From positions 594,542 to 658,541 of the forward strand of contig NZ_JBPAXY010000002.1 in the NCBI RefSeq assembly GCF_050897975.1: DNA of 64,000 nucleotides, given 5' to 3'. A program made the translations under genes and the position numbers. The notes below the pieces were generated by a model that worked only from the letters and a program-made list of their open reading frames with translations, was not told where the DNA came from and made no database searches. Positions 1-8,302 of this stretch are shown here, piece by piece (the first letter of the stretch is position 1; every line of letters begins with the position of its first letter). The DNA comes from Pseudooceanicola sp050897975. GTDB lineage: Bacteria > Pseudomonadota > Alphaproteobacteria > Rhodobacterales > Rhodobacteraceae.

Positions 1-2
1 AG

Positions 3-50
3 ATCCGCGCCCTGATGGACACCGCCCTGGCCGCCGCCACGGCGGGCTGA
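3..50 (+). CDS. C-terminal end of an unidentified protein (partial)
   Basis: An open frame enters from the left edge and ends at a TGA at 48-50, giving the last 15 residues, which are alanine-rich and end in Ala-Gly. Too little is visible to name the product. It is on the plus strand, convergent with the next gene. Confidence 0.45.
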   Translation: MRALMDTALAAATAG

Positions 51-116
51 CCCCTGGGGCCGCCGCCCATCGGATGTGCCGGATCTGCCCCGGGCCGGGC
101 GTCGTGACCGCAGCCT

Positions 117-383
117 CTAGGGGCGCAGCGTGGCGATGGCGGCGGTGCTTTCGGCGCCGCGCAGCTCGCCCTGGGGGCGCAGCAGGGCGTCGCGCCCCGG
201 TGGCGGGGCGCCGAACCAGCCGGAACTGAGGCCCACCAGACCGGCCAGCAGCGCGACCCCGGCCAGACCCATCCCCAGGGGGCGGTCGCCCTCGGGGGCC
301 AGGTCGTCGAAAAACCCATGGGCGGCCAGGCGCGCGGTTTCGGCGCGCCTGGCCTGCGGGCCGGAACGGGTCTCTGCGGACAT
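117..383 (-). CDS. Small single-span membrane protein, unknown function
   Basis: An 88-residue protein with a charged N-terminal third and one hydrophobic stretch at about residues 36-58 rich in Gly, Leu, Ala and Val, which would form one membrane span. The ATG is preceded by a good ribosome site (GAAGAGGAG, about 7 bases upstream). The C-terminal tail is short and basic. I do not recognise a family. It lies alone between convergent or unrelated neighbours; the start signal and hydrophobic pattern make it likely to be a real gene. Confidence 0.6.
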   Translation of the reverse strand: MSAETRSGPQARRAETARLAAHGFFDDLAPEGDRPLGMGLAGVALLAGLVGLSSGWFGAPPPGRDALLRPQGELRGAESTAAIATLRP

Positions 384-503
384 TGGCGATCTCCTCTTCC
401 TGTTCTCAGGCGCCCCGCGTCCTCGGCCAAGGCGCGGCGGGGGGCTTTCCCCCGATGCTGGTCAGGAAGTGTTAAGATTGCGCAAACTTCGGCCCGGGGC
501 CGG

Positions 504-1451
504 TCAGGCCAGCAGCGCCAGCAGGCTGGTCAGGGTGATGAATGCCGCGGCGGTCGAGATCGTCACTGTCAGCGCCGCCGCCCCCTCGTGGCCTGATCCC
601 TGCGCCAGGATCGGGAAGATCCCGAAGACCGGCATCGCCGTGGCCAGGATCAGCGCATGGGGCAGGTCGCCCGGCGGCAGCGGCAGGGCCAGCAGGGTGA
701 AGACCGACAGCCACAGGAAGGCGATGGTGGGATGCAACAGCAGCTTGCAGGCCGCGATCGCCCCGGCCAGGCCCAGGTTGCCCTTCATCGGCAGCCCGAC
801 CAGCGACCCGCCGATGAAGAACAGCGCCACCGGCGAGGCGGCGCGCGACAGCAGGTCCAGCGCCCGATCCAGCCCGGTGGGCAGCGGCAGGGCGAAGACC
901 GAGAACACCGTGCCCAGGATTATCGCGATGATGAAGGGGCGTTTGAGCACCGACAGGGCCACCTGGCCGATCTGGCGCAGCGCCGAGGTGCCCTCGGCGC
1001 GCGGGTTCACCGCCTCGATCAGGGTCAGGCCGAAGGGTTGCAGCAGGAAGTTTTCCACCAGCAGGCACATGGCCAGGATCGAAGGCGCCTGTTCGGGATA
1101 GACCATCTGCATGATCGGGAAGGCCAGGAAGGCCGAGTTCGGCGTGGCCGCCCCCAGCACCCCGATGGCGCGCCGCCCGGGGCCGACGCCGCGCAGGCGC
1201 AGGGCCGTCCACATCAGCGCCTGGGTGGTGAAGGCCGCCAGCACCAGCAGCCCCATGAAGGCCGGGTCGACCAGCGACGAGAAGCTGCGCGTGGCGGTGG
1301 CATGGAACAGCAGGGCGGGCAGGGCGATCAGGATGACGAACTTGCCCAGCACCGCCATGTCGCGCGCGGCAAAGACCTTCAGCGAGGTCAGAAGGTAGCC
1401 CAGCCCGATCAGGGCGAAGATCGGGAAGGTAATGGAGAGAATCGCCAGCAT
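504..1451 (-). CDS. AEC family transporter (auxin efflux carrier type permease)
   Basis: A 315-residue integral membrane protein with about ten hydrophobic segments in the two-times-five arrangement of the auxin efflux carrier family. Visible family features are the N-terminal hydrophobic hairpin and the mid-protein segment containing ATPNSAFLAFPIM, where family members carry the conserved Asn/Pro region of the crossover. Bacterial members export or import small organic acids such as malate or malonate; the substrate cannot be told from sequence. Length matches the family (about 300-320). It stands alone downstream of aroC with 39 bases between them. Confidence 0.85.
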   Translation of the reverse strand: MLAILSITFPIFALIGLGYLLTSLKVFAARDMAVLGKFVILIALPALLFHATATRSFSSLVDPAFMGLLVLAAFTTQALMWTALRLRGVGPGRRAIGVLGAATPNSAFLAFPIMQMVYPEQAPSILAMCLLVENFLLQPFGLTLIEAVNPRAEGTSALRQIGQVALSVLKRPFIIAIILGTVFSVFALPLPTGLDRALDLLSRAASPVALFFIGGSLVGLPMKGNLGLAGAIAACKLLLHPTIAFLWLSVFTLLALPLPPGDLPHALILATAMPVFGIFPILAQGSGHEGAAALTVTISTAAAFITLTSLLALLA

Positions 1452-1490
1452 GTCGTCTTTCGTGCCTGTTCGTCCCCTCCCGTGCCGTTG

Positions 1491-2603
1491 CTATAGCTGC
1501 GGGCCGATCCGACCGCCAGCCTCGCCGACCTGGCCGCGATGCAGCAGCAGGTGATCCAGCAGGACACAGGCCATCATCGCCTCGCCCACGGGCACCGCGC
1601 GGATGCCGACGCAGGGGTCGTGGCGACCCTTGGTGATGATGTCGGTCTGCTCGCCCGTCTTGGTGATCGTCTGGCGGGTCTTCAGGATCGACGAGGTGGG
1701 TTTGACCGCGAAGCGCACCACGATCTCTTGCCCCGTCGAGATGCCCCCCAGGATGCCGCCGGCGTGGTTCGAGCTGTAGACCGGCTGGCCATCGTTGCCG
1801 AGGAAGATCTCATCGGCGTTTTCCTCGCCGGTGAGGCAGGCGGCGTTCATGCCCTCGCCGATCTCGACGCCCTTGACGGCGTTGATCGACATCATCGCGG
1901 CGGTCAGGTCGGTGTCCAGCTTGCCGTAGATCGGCGCGCCGAGGCCTGCGGGCACGCCGCGGGCCACGATCTCGCAGATGGCGCCGACCGAATTGCCCGA
2001 CTTGCGCAGCCCGTCCAGGTAGTCGGCCCAAAGGGTGGCGGCCTCGGCGTCGGGGCACCAGAAGGGGTTCTGCTCGATCTGCTCGGGGTCGAAATTGGCC
2101 CGGTCGATGCCATGGGGGCCAACCTGGGTCATGTAGCCCTTGATCTCGACCTGGGGTGCCAGGGCGCCCAGGGCGGCGCGGGCCAGGCCGCCAGCCGCCA
2201 CGCGGGCCGCGGTTTCCCGGGCCGAGCTGCGGCCACCGCCGCGATAGTCGCGGATGCCGTATTTCTGGAAATAGGTGATGTCGGCATGGCCGGGGCGGAA
2301 CTTCTCGGCGATCTCGCCGTAATCCTTCGACCGCTGGTCGGTGTTGCGGATCATCAGCTGCACCGGCGTGCCGGTGGTCTTGCCCTCGAAGGTGCCCGAC
2401 AGGATCTCGACCTGGTCCGGCTCGCGTCGCTGGGTGGTGTATTTCGACTGGCCGGGCTTGCGGCGGTCCAGCCAGAATTGCAGCAGCTCGGGGTCGACGT
2501 CGATCCCCGGGGGCACGCCATCGACGGTGGCGCCCAGGCCCGGCCCGTGGCTTTCGCCCCAGGTGGTGACGCGGAACAGGTGGCCGAAAGTGTTCAGGGA
2601 CAT
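1491..2603 (-). CDS. aroC: Chorismate synthase
   Basis: Catalyses the last step of the shikimate pathway, 5-enolpyruvylshikimate-3-phosphate to chorismate, using reduced FMN, in the cytoplasm. The 370-residue protein shows the family signatures: GESHGPGLG near residue 17, RPGHAD at about 104, and DYRGGGRSSARETAARVAAG at about 120-140 that builds the FMN site. The C-terminal end carries GEAMMACVLLDHLL. Length is typical (about 360-370). The ATG follows a GGAGAAG ribosome site. It is transcribed away from the thiamine operon, whose TPP riboswitch starts about 160 bases upstream on the other strand. Confidence 0.97.
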   Translation of the reverse strand: MSLNTFGHLFRVTTWGESHGPGLGATVDGVPPGIDVDPELLQFWLDRRKPGQSKYTTQRREPDQVEILSGTFEGKTTGTPVQLMIRNTDQRSKDYGEIAEKFRPGHADITYFQKYGIRDYRGGGRSSARETAARVAAGGLARAALGALAPQVEIKGYMTQVGPHGIDRANFDPEQIEQNPFWCPDAEAATLWADYLDGLRKSGNSVGAICEIVARGVPAGLGAPIYGKLDTDLTAAMMSINAVKGVEIGEGMNAACLTGEENADEIFLGNDGQPVYSSNHAGGILGGISTGQEIVVRFAVKPTSSILKTRQTITKTGEQTDIITKGRHDPCVGIRAVPVGEAMMACVLLDHLLLHRGQVGEAGGRIGPQL

Positions 2604-2760
2604 GGGGCTTCTCCGGGGCTGGTTGTGCCTCGGTTACCCGATCCCGTGCCCCCGTGCAATTGCGCGCCGGGGCCACGCGTCCCGTGGTGGCGGCCCTCTC
2701 CACCCCCGACGACAGCCCCCGCTTGCGGCCCGTCGCGCGGGGGGCTAGGGTCGGCCTTAC

Positions 2761-2847
2761 CTCGGGGTGCCAGGCCATGTGCCGGGCTGAGATGCGTCCT
2801 GCGAACCCGTTGAACCTGATCCGGTTAATACCGGCGGAGGGATGGTC
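2761..2847 (+). promoter_or_regulatory. TPP riboswitch (THI element)
   Basis: The sequence holds the hallmark thi-box parts in order: CGGGGTGCC, then GGCTGAGATG at 2785-2794, then GAACCCGTTGAACCTGATCC at about 2803-2822, then GTTAATACCGGCGGAGGGA. It sits directly upstream of thiB, ending about 78 bases before its start, and in the same orientation. Binding of thiamine diphosphate is expected to shut off the thiBPQ uptake operon. Confidence 0.95.
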
Positions 2848-2924
2848 AGACAGCCAAGGCACGCGCGGGTCGCGCGCCCCGGTGTCGCTGAACAAACTCC
2901 GCCCGTAGCAGAAAGGAGGATGCG

Positions 2925-3902
2925 ATGAAGCATCTTGCACTTGCCACGGGTTGTCTTCTGGCCACGCAAGCCGTGGCAGAGACCCCCGTTCTGAACGTCT
3001 ACACCTATGAAAGCTTCACCTCCGAGTGGGGCCCGGGTCCGCAGATCGAGAGCGGCTTCGAGGCGCAATGCGGCTGCGATGTCGTCTTCACCGGCATCGG
3101 CGACGGCGCCGCGCTTTTGTCGCGGGTGCGGCTGGAGGGCGACCGTTCCGAGGCTGACGTGGTGGTGGGGCTGGATACCGCCCTGATGGCCCGGGCGCGG
3201 GAAACGGGGCTGTTCGCGCCCACCCAGGCCAGCGCCGCCTATGACCTGCCGATCCCCTGGGAGGATCCCGATTTCGTGCCCTTCGACTGGGGCTATTTCG
3301 CCTTTGTCGGCAATGCCGGGGACGCCCATCCCGCCAATTTCGAGGCGCTGGCGGCCTCGGACCTGTCGGTGGTGATCCAGGACCCACGCAGCTCGACCCC
3401 CGGGCTGGGGCTGCTGATGTGGGTGAAGGCCGCCTATGGCGACCGCGCGGGCGAGATCTGGGAAGGGCTGGCGGACAATATCCTGACCGTGACGCCCGGC
3501 TGGTCCGAGGCCTATGGCCTGTTCCTCGATGGCGAGGCGGATCTGGTCCTCAGCTACACCACCTCGCCCGCCTATCACATCATCGCCGAAGGGGATGACA
3601 GCAAGGTCGCGCTGCCCTTCGACGAGGGCCACTACATGCAGGTCGAGATCGCGGGCCGTCTGGCCGCCTCGGACCAGCCCGAGCTGGCCGAGGCCTTCCT
3701 TCAGTACCTGCTGGGGGCCGAGGCCCAGGGGGTGCTGCCGGAAACCAACTGGATGTACCCCGCCGTGCTGCCCGAGGGCGGTCTGGCCGAGGGCTTCCAC
3801 CAGGTGGTGACCCCTGACAAGGCGCTGCTGCTGCCCGCGACCGAGGCCGAGGCCCTGCGCGAGGAGGCCCTGGCGGAATGGCGCGCGGCGCTGGCACGCT
3901 AG
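2925..3902 (+). CDS. thiB: Thiamine ABC transporter, periplasmic binding protein
   Basis: Captures thiamine, or its phosphates, in the periplasm for import. The 325-residue protein has a short signal peptide (cleavage after ...TQAVA, about residue 19) and the family start of the mature protein, NVYTYESF. Its length and overall pattern match ThiB/TbpA. The ATG follows AAAGGAGG. It is the first gene after the TPP riboswitch and overlaps the permease gene by 25 bases, so the three genes are one operon controlled by thiamine diphosphate. Confidence 0.94.
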   Translation: MKHLALATGCLLATQAVAETPVLNVYTYESFTSEWGPGPQIESGFEAQCGCDVVFTGIGDGAALLSRVRLEGDRSEADVVVGLDTALMARARETGLFAPTQASAAYDLPIPWEDPDFVPFDWGYFAFVGNAGDAHPANFEALAASDLSVVIQDPRSSTPGLGLLMWVKAAYGDRAGEIWEGLADNILTVTPGWSEAYGLFLDGEADLVLSYTTSPAYHIIAEGDDSKVALPFDEGHYMQVEIAGRLAASDQPELAEAFLQYLLGAEAQGVLPETNWMYPAVLPEGGLAEGFHQVVTPDKALLLPATEAEALREEALAEWRAALAR

Positions 3903-5416
3903 GCCGCAGCGCGGGCATCGCCGGGGCCGCCCTGGTCCTGGTGATGCTGCTGCTGCCGCTTTGGGCGATCCTGCGCGCGGCGGGCGGCGGGGTGCGCCCC
4001 GGCCCCGACGATCTGTCGGCGCTGTGGTTCACCCTGGAACAGGCCAGCCTGTCGGCCCTGCTGTCGGTGGCGCTGGCGGTGCCGGTGGCCCGGGCGCTGG
4101 CGCGGCGGCGCTTCGCCGGGCGGCGGCTCTTCATCACCCTGACCGGGGCGCCTTTCCTGCTGCCGGTGGCGGTGGCGGTGATGGGGCTGCTGGCAGTCTT
4201 CGGTGCGCGCGGCTGGCTGAACGCGGCGGCGGGCACCGTCGGGCTTGGCCCCTGGCGCATCTACGGGCTGCATGGGGTGGTGCTGGCCCATGTTTTCTTC
4301 AACATGCCGCTGGCGGTGCGCATCCTGTTGCAGGGCTGGCAGGCGATCCCGGCGGAACGGTTCCGCCTGGCGGCCAGCCTGGGCCTGCCGCCGGGCCAGG
4401 TCTTCCGCCTGCTGGAATGGCCCATGCTGCGCCAGGCGGTGCCCGGGGCGCTGGCGGCGATCTTTGCGATCTGCCTCGGCAGTTTCTCGGTGGCGCTGAT
4501 CCTGGGCGGCGGGCCGTCCGCCACCACGCTGGAGCTGGCGATCTATCAGGCCTTCCTCTTTGACTTCGACCTGGGCCGCGCCGCCGTGCTGGCGCTGATG
4601 CAGGCGGGCCTTGTGGCCGGGGCCGCCGCCCTGTCGCTGTGGCTGACGCGGATGGACGGGTCGGGCAGCGGGCTGGACCGCGCGGGCCAGCGGCGCGATG
4701 CGCCGGGGGGCTGGCGGCGGGGGCTGGATGCGGTCTGGCTGGCGCTGGCGGGCCTCTTCGTGGTGCTGCCGCTGGTGGCGCTGGTGCTGAAGGGGCTGCC
4801 GGGGCTGGCAGATCTGCCGGCGCGGACCTGGCCCGCCGTGGGCAACTCGCTGGCGGTGTCGCTGGGCTGCGCGGGCCTGACCGTCACCCTGGCTTCGGCC
4901 CTGGCAGCGCCCATGGCCCGCTGGGCCGAGGGGGCAGGGCTGATGCCGCTGGCCCTGTCCTCGCTGGTGCTGGGCACGGGGGTCTTCCTGATCCTGAACC
5001 CCTATATGCCGCCCGCCCGTGCCGCCCTGCCGGTGACGCTGCTGGTCAACGTGCTGATGGCGCTGCCCTTCTGCCTGCGGGTCATCGCCCCCGCCTGGGC
5101 CCGGGCCGAGGCCGATCACGGCCGCCTGGCCGATCAGCTGGGCCTGCGGGGGCGGGCGCGGCTGCGCTGGCTGATCCTGCCGCGCATCCGCGGCCCCCTG
5201 GGCTTTGCCGCCGGGATCGCCGCCGCCCTGTCGATGGGCGATCTGGGTGTCATCACCCTGTTCGGCAGTACCGAGCGCGAGACGCTGCCCCTGCTGATGT
5301 ACCGCCTGATGGGCGCCTACCGGACCGAGGCCGCCTGGGGCGCGGCGCTGGTCCTGCTGGTCCTGTCCTTCGGGGTCTTTGCCATGTTCGACCGGATGGG
5401 AGGGCGCGATGCCTGA
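3878..5416 (+). CDS. thiP: Thiamine ABC transporter, permease
   Basis: Inner-membrane channel of the thiamine importer. The 512-residue protein contains two homologous halves, each with about six membrane spans and an EAA-like cytoplasmic loop (for example RLAASLGLPPG at about residue 170, and DQLGLRGRARLRW in the second half) that docks on the ATPase. This duplicated architecture of about 500-540 residues is standard for ThiP. The ATG at 3878 lies inside the end of thiB. The stop overlaps thiQ. Confidence 0.93.
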   Translation: MARGAGTLGRSAGIAGAALVLVMLLLPLWAILRAAGGGVRPGPDDLSALWFTLEQASLSALLSVALAVPVARALARRRFAGRRLFITLTGAPFLLPVAVAVMGLLAVFGARGWLNAAAGTVGLGPWRIYGLHGVVLAHVFFNMPLAVRILLQGWQAIPAERFRLAASLGLPPGQVFRLLEWPMLRQAVPGALAAIFAICLGSFSVALILGGGPSATTLELAIYQAFLFDFDLGRAAVLALMQAGLVAGAAALSLWLTRMDGSGSGLDRAGQRRDAPGGWRRGLDAVWLALAGLFVVLPLVALVLKGLPGLADLPARTWPAVGNSLAVSLGCAGLTVTLASALAAPMARWAEGAGLMPLALSSLVLGTGVFLILNPYMPPARAALPVTLLVNVLMALPFCLRVIAPAWARAEADHGRLADQLGLRGRARLRWLILPRIRGPLGFAAGIAAALSMGDLGVITLFGSTERETLPLLMYRLMGAYRTEAAWGAALVLLVLSFGVFAMFDRMGGRDA

Positions 5417-6122
5417 AACGCGCGGATTGCAGCTGCGCAAGCTGGAGCTGATGCAGGGCGACTTTCACCTGTCAGCCGATTTCACCCTGGAGGCAGGGGC
5501 GCGGGTCGCGGTGCTGGGACCCTCGGGGGCGGGCAAGTCCACCCTGCTGGGCGCCATCGCCGGGTTCCTCGATCCGGTGGCGGGGCAGATCCTGTGGGAT
5601 GGGGCGCGTATCGACCGGCTGGCCCCGGGGGCGCGGCCCCTGGGGATGCTGTTTCAGGACGGCAACCTGTTTCCGCATCTGGATCTGGCGCGCAACCTCG
5701 CCCTGGGGATCTCGCCCCGGGGGCGGGTCGATGCGGCGGGGCGGGCGCGGATCGACCGCGCGCTGGACCGGGTGGGGCTGACGGGCCTGGCCGCGCGCCG
5801 CCCGGCCGAGCTGTCGGGCGGCCAGCAAAGCCGCGCCGCCCTGGCCCGGGTGCTGGTGCAGGCGCGCCCGCTGCTGTTGCTGGACGAACCCTTTGCCGCG
5901 CTTGGCCCGGCGCTGCGGGCCGAGATGCTGGACCTGCTGGCCGAGCTGTTGGACGAGACCGGCGCCACCCTGCTGATGGTCAGCCACGACCCCGGCGATG
6001 CGGCGCGGATCGCCGGGCAGATCGTGCTGGTGGACGAGGGCCGGGCGGCGCCGCCCGCGCCCACGGGGCCGCTTCTGGCCGACCCGCCGCCGGGGCTGCG
6101 CCGCTATCTGGGCGAGGGCTAG
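5409..6122 (+). CDS. thiQ: Thiamine ABC transporter, ATP-binding protein
   Basis: Energises thiamine import. The 237-residue protein has Walker A GPSGAGKST (about residue 38-46), Q-loop LFQDGNLF, signature LSGGQQSRAALAR, Walker B LLLLDEPFA and the switch histidine in VSHD. I chose the ATG at 5409, which has GGGAGG just upstream and overlaps the end of thiP by 8 bases; an in-frame ATG at 5379 would add ten residues unlike the family. Last gene of the riboswitch-controlled operon. Confidence 0.93.
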   Translation: MPETRGLQLRKLELMQGDFHLSADFTLEAGARVAVLGPSGAGKSTLLGAIAGFLDPVAGQILWDGARIDRLAPGARPLGMLFQDGNLFPHLDLARNLALGISPRGRVDAAGRARIDRALDRVGLTGLAARRPAELSGGQQSRAALARVLVQARPLLLLDEPFAALGPALRAEMLDLLAELLDETGATLLMVSHDPGDAARIAGQIVLVDEGRAAPPAPTGPLLADPPPGLRRYLGEG

Positions 6123-6143
6123 GCCCAGGCCCCTTGCAATTGA

Positions 6144-6159
6144 TTGACCATTCGGTCCG
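6144..6159. promoter_or_regulatory. RutR-like palindromic operator, copy 1
   Basis: TTGACCATTCGGTCCG matches the TTGACCA-NN-TGGTCAA consensus of RutR-type TetR regulators in the left half and the GGTC core of the right half. It ends about 20 bases before the ATG of the DgoK-like gene, a position suited to repression. A better copy lies upstream of deoC. Confidence 0.45.
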
Positions 6160-6179
6160 GCGCGCCCTATCACGGGGGC

Positions 6180-6848
6180 ATGAGCTGGATCGGACAGGAA
6201 ATCGGCACCCCTCGTGCCTGGGGCCCGGACGGGGCGACCGCAGACCACCCCTGCGCCCCCGAGGCGCGGATCCTGGTGGGGGCCCCCGGCGTGCCGGGCG
6301 ACAACCTGCCGGGCAAGCTGATGCCCGAGCAGATGCAGCAGGCCCCCGACGGGATCCACCTGCCGCCCTTGGGTGCCCTCAGCGCGGGCCAGCGCCTGCG
6401 CCTGCTGGGGTTTCAGACCCTGAACCCCCATTGGGACGGGCTGGCGGTGCTGCCGGGGGTGCGGGAGACCCTCTGGGTCACCCTGTCGGCGGGCGAGGCG
6501 ATCCACCTGCGCGCCAGCGCCACGCCGCGCCTGGCCAAGGCCCTGGGCTGCGCCGAAGAGAAACCGCAAGGGCTTGATGAGGCCATGGCGCGGGCCGATG
6601 CGCTGCCCTTCGAGCTGGCCGAGGCCGCCCCGGCCCAGGCCCTTGGCCTGCTCTTGGGCGCCGAGATGGCCGCCGCCAAAAGCCTCTGGCTGGGCCAGCA
6701 GGCGGTTCTGGTGGGCCAGGTGCCCCTGTCGCGCGCCTATCTGGCCGCGCTTCAGGGCCTTTACGTGCCGGTGACCGAAACCGCCGAGGACGCCCTTCTG
6801 CGCGAGGGATTCCGCGCGCTGGCGCGGAAATTTCTGCCCGCCGCCTGA
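6180..6848 (+). CDS. Short DgoK-like protein (2-dehydro-3-deoxygalactonokinase family)
   Basis: A 222-residue protein. Several blocks line up with the DgoK sugar-acid kinase family: the N-terminal SWIGQEIGTPRAW resembles the phosphate-binding start (family WIAVDWGTTNLRAW), RETLWVTLSAGEAIHLRASAT resembles the family's THTKWV..SAG..V..F.TFMTGE block, and SLWLGQQAVLVG matches its C-terminal WLGQQ..LIG. Family members are about 290-300 residues, so roughly 70 residues are missing from the middle. The Asp and Thr of the usual start motif are replaced by Glu and Thr-Pro, so ATP binding is doubtful. The ATG at 6180 is preferred over 6144 because the latter would start inside the operator. Confidence 0.5.
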   Translation: MSWIGQEIGTPRAWGPDGATADHPCAPEARILVGAPGVPGDNLPGKLMPEQMQQAPDGIHLPPLGALSAGQRLRLLGFQTLNPHWDGLAVLPGVRETLWVTLSAGEAIHLRASATPRLAKALGCAEEKPQGLDEAMARADALPFELAEAAPAQALGLLLGAEMAAAKSLWLGQQAVLVGQVPLSRAYLAALQGLYVPVTETAEDALLREGFRALARKFLPAA

Positions 6849-6917
6849 GCGATTGCGCCACGCGGTGCCCTCCGGTGGGGGAGGCCTGCCGTCTGTCCGC
6901 AGGGGATGGCACAAAAT

Positions 6918-6933
6918 TTGACCATTTGGTCTA
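6918..6933. promoter_or_regulatory. RutR-like palindromic operator, copy 2
   Basis: TTGACCATTTGGTCTA differs from the RutR consensus TTGACCA-NN-TGGTCAA at one position only. It is embedded in a locally AT-rich stretch about 85 bases before the deoC start, where a promoter is expected. It shares its left half and core with the site at 6144, implying common control of both genes by one TetR-family regulator, which is not encoded in the window. Confidence 0.6.
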
Positions 6934-7015
6934 TTTTCCCATGCGCCAGAGTCGGGAGCCGCTTGCGCGGCAGCAGCGCCCGTGGAAAGGTCCGCGCGAG
7001 ATCAGGAGAGCCGCC

Positions 7016-8026
7016 ATGCAGATCAGCCAGGAGGGGGTGCGCGCCGACGCGGCGCAGCTGCCCCAGACCGTAGACACCCACGCCCTGCCCCGAAATCCGG
7101 GGATGGAGCTGGACATGGATTGGGTGATGTCGGCCCGTGCCAATCGCTCGGCCATCGAACGCCGCGCGGCCACGCTGCCGGGGCGGCGGTCGGTCAAGAA
7201 GGACTATCAGGCGGCCTGGCTGGCCCGCGCCATCAGCTGTATCGACCTGACCACCCTGGCGGGGGACGACACCGAGGGCCGCGTGCGGCGCCTCTGCGCC
7301 AAGGCCCGCCAGCCGGTGCGCGCCGACCTGCTGGAGGCGCTCGGCCTGCCCGGTCTGACCACCGGCGCTGTCTGCGTCTATCACGACATGGTGGCCACGG
7401 CGCATGACGCGCTGGCGGGTTCGGGCATCCCGGTTGCCGCCGTCTCCACCGGCTTCCCCGCAGGCCTTTCGCCCTTCCACCTGCGCGTCGCCGAGATCGG
7501 CGAAAGCGTGAAAGCCGGGGCCGAGGAGATCGACATCGTCATCACCCGCCGCCACGTGCTGCAAGGCAACTGGCAGGCGCTGTATGATGAGATGAAGGCC
7601 TTCCGCGCCGCCTGCGGCGAGGCCCATGTGAAGGCGATCCTGGCCACCGGCGAGCTGGGCACTCTGCAAAACGTCGCCCGCGCCAGCCTGGTCTGCATGA
7701 TGGCGGGCGCCGATTTCATCAAGACCTCGACCGGCAAGGAAAGCGTCAACGCCACGCTGCCCGTCAGCCTGGTGATGATCCGCGCCATCCGCGACTACCA
7801 TCAGCGCACCGGGATCCACGTCGGCTACAAACCCGCCGGGGGGATCAGCAAGGCCAAGGACGCGCTGGTCTACCTGTCGCTGATCAAGGAAGAGCTGGGC
7901 GACCGCTGGCTGCGGCCCGACCTGTTCCGTTTCGGGGCCTCTTCGCTGCTTGGCGATATCGAGCGGCAGTTGGAACATCACGTGACCGGCGCCTATTCGG
8001 CCGCCTGGCGCCACGCCGCAAGCTGA
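7016..8026 (+). CDS. deoC: Deoxyribose-phosphate aldolase
   Basis: Splits 2-deoxyribose-5-phosphate into glyceraldehyde-3-phosphate and acetaldehyde during deoxynucleoside breakdown. The 336-residue protein has the Schiff-base lysine in DFIKTSTGK and the second catalytic lysine in HVGYKPAGG; the AYGAGA-type strand IDIVITRRH is also present. It belongs to the longer DERA type, with about 90 extra N-terminal residues. The ATG at 7016 follows AGGAG; starts further upstream would run through the operator. The acetaldehyde made here is the natural substrate for the aldehyde dehydrogenase two genes downstream. Confidence 0.94.
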   Translation: MQISQEGVRADAAQLPQTVDTHALPRNPGMELDMDWVMSARANRSAIERRAATLPGRRSVKKDYQAAWLARAISCIDLTTLAGDDTEGRVRRLCAKARQPVRADLLEALGLPGLTTGAVCVYHDMVATAHDALAGSGIPVAAVSTGFPAGLSPFHLRVAEIGESVKAGAEEIDIVITRRHVLQGNWQALYDEMKAFRAACGEAHVKAILATGELGTLQNVARASLVCMMAGADFIKTSTGKESVNATLPVSLVMIRAIRDYHQRTGIHVGYKPAGGISKAKDALVYLSLIKEELGDRWLRPDLFRFGASSLLGDIERQLEHHVTGAYSAAWRHAAS

Positions 8027-8071
8027 GGGCTGGGATATGAAACTTTCGATCCAAACAGAGTGGAGGGTGCT

Positions 8072-8302
8072 ATGGCGGTGAAAACTGATCTGCAGGACTG
8101 GGTTTTTGACGCAGTGAAACAGCTCGACGGTGAGGCATCGGTGGCTGAAGTTGCGAAAGTAATCTGGGAAAAGCATGAAGCGGATCTGAGAAGCTCTGGA
8201 GATCTTTTCTACACTTGGCAGTACGACATGCGTTGGGCGGCAGAGTGGTTGAGAAAACAAAACCGCTTGAAACTGTCCGGCAGAAAATGGGCTTTGGCAT
8301 GA
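8072..8302 (+). CDS. Small winged-helix-like protein of low GC inside the deoC operon
   Basis: A 76-residue protein that I cannot assign to a named gene. Its pattern, an N-terminal helix pair followed by EVAKVIWEKHE, then MRWAAEWLRKQNRLKLSG and a final WAL strand, resembles the small winged-helix domain at the N-terminus of Mrr-type restriction proteins; that is a resemblance only. The ATG follows GGAGG. It ends in an ATGA overlap with the aldehyde dehydrogenase start, so the two are translationally coupled. The coding GC is about 50 % (116 of 231 bases), far below its neighbours, which suggests recent acquisition. Confidence 0.75.
   Translation: MAVKTDLQDWVFDAVKQLDGEASVAEVAKVIWEKHEADLRSSGDLFYTWQYDMRWAAEWLRKQNRLKLSGRKWALA

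Noticed and set aside
6141..6160. Possible phage attachment site
   Set aside because: The two similar palindromes at 6144 and 6918 flank a complete gene but no integrase or direct repeat of longer length exists; operator role fits better.
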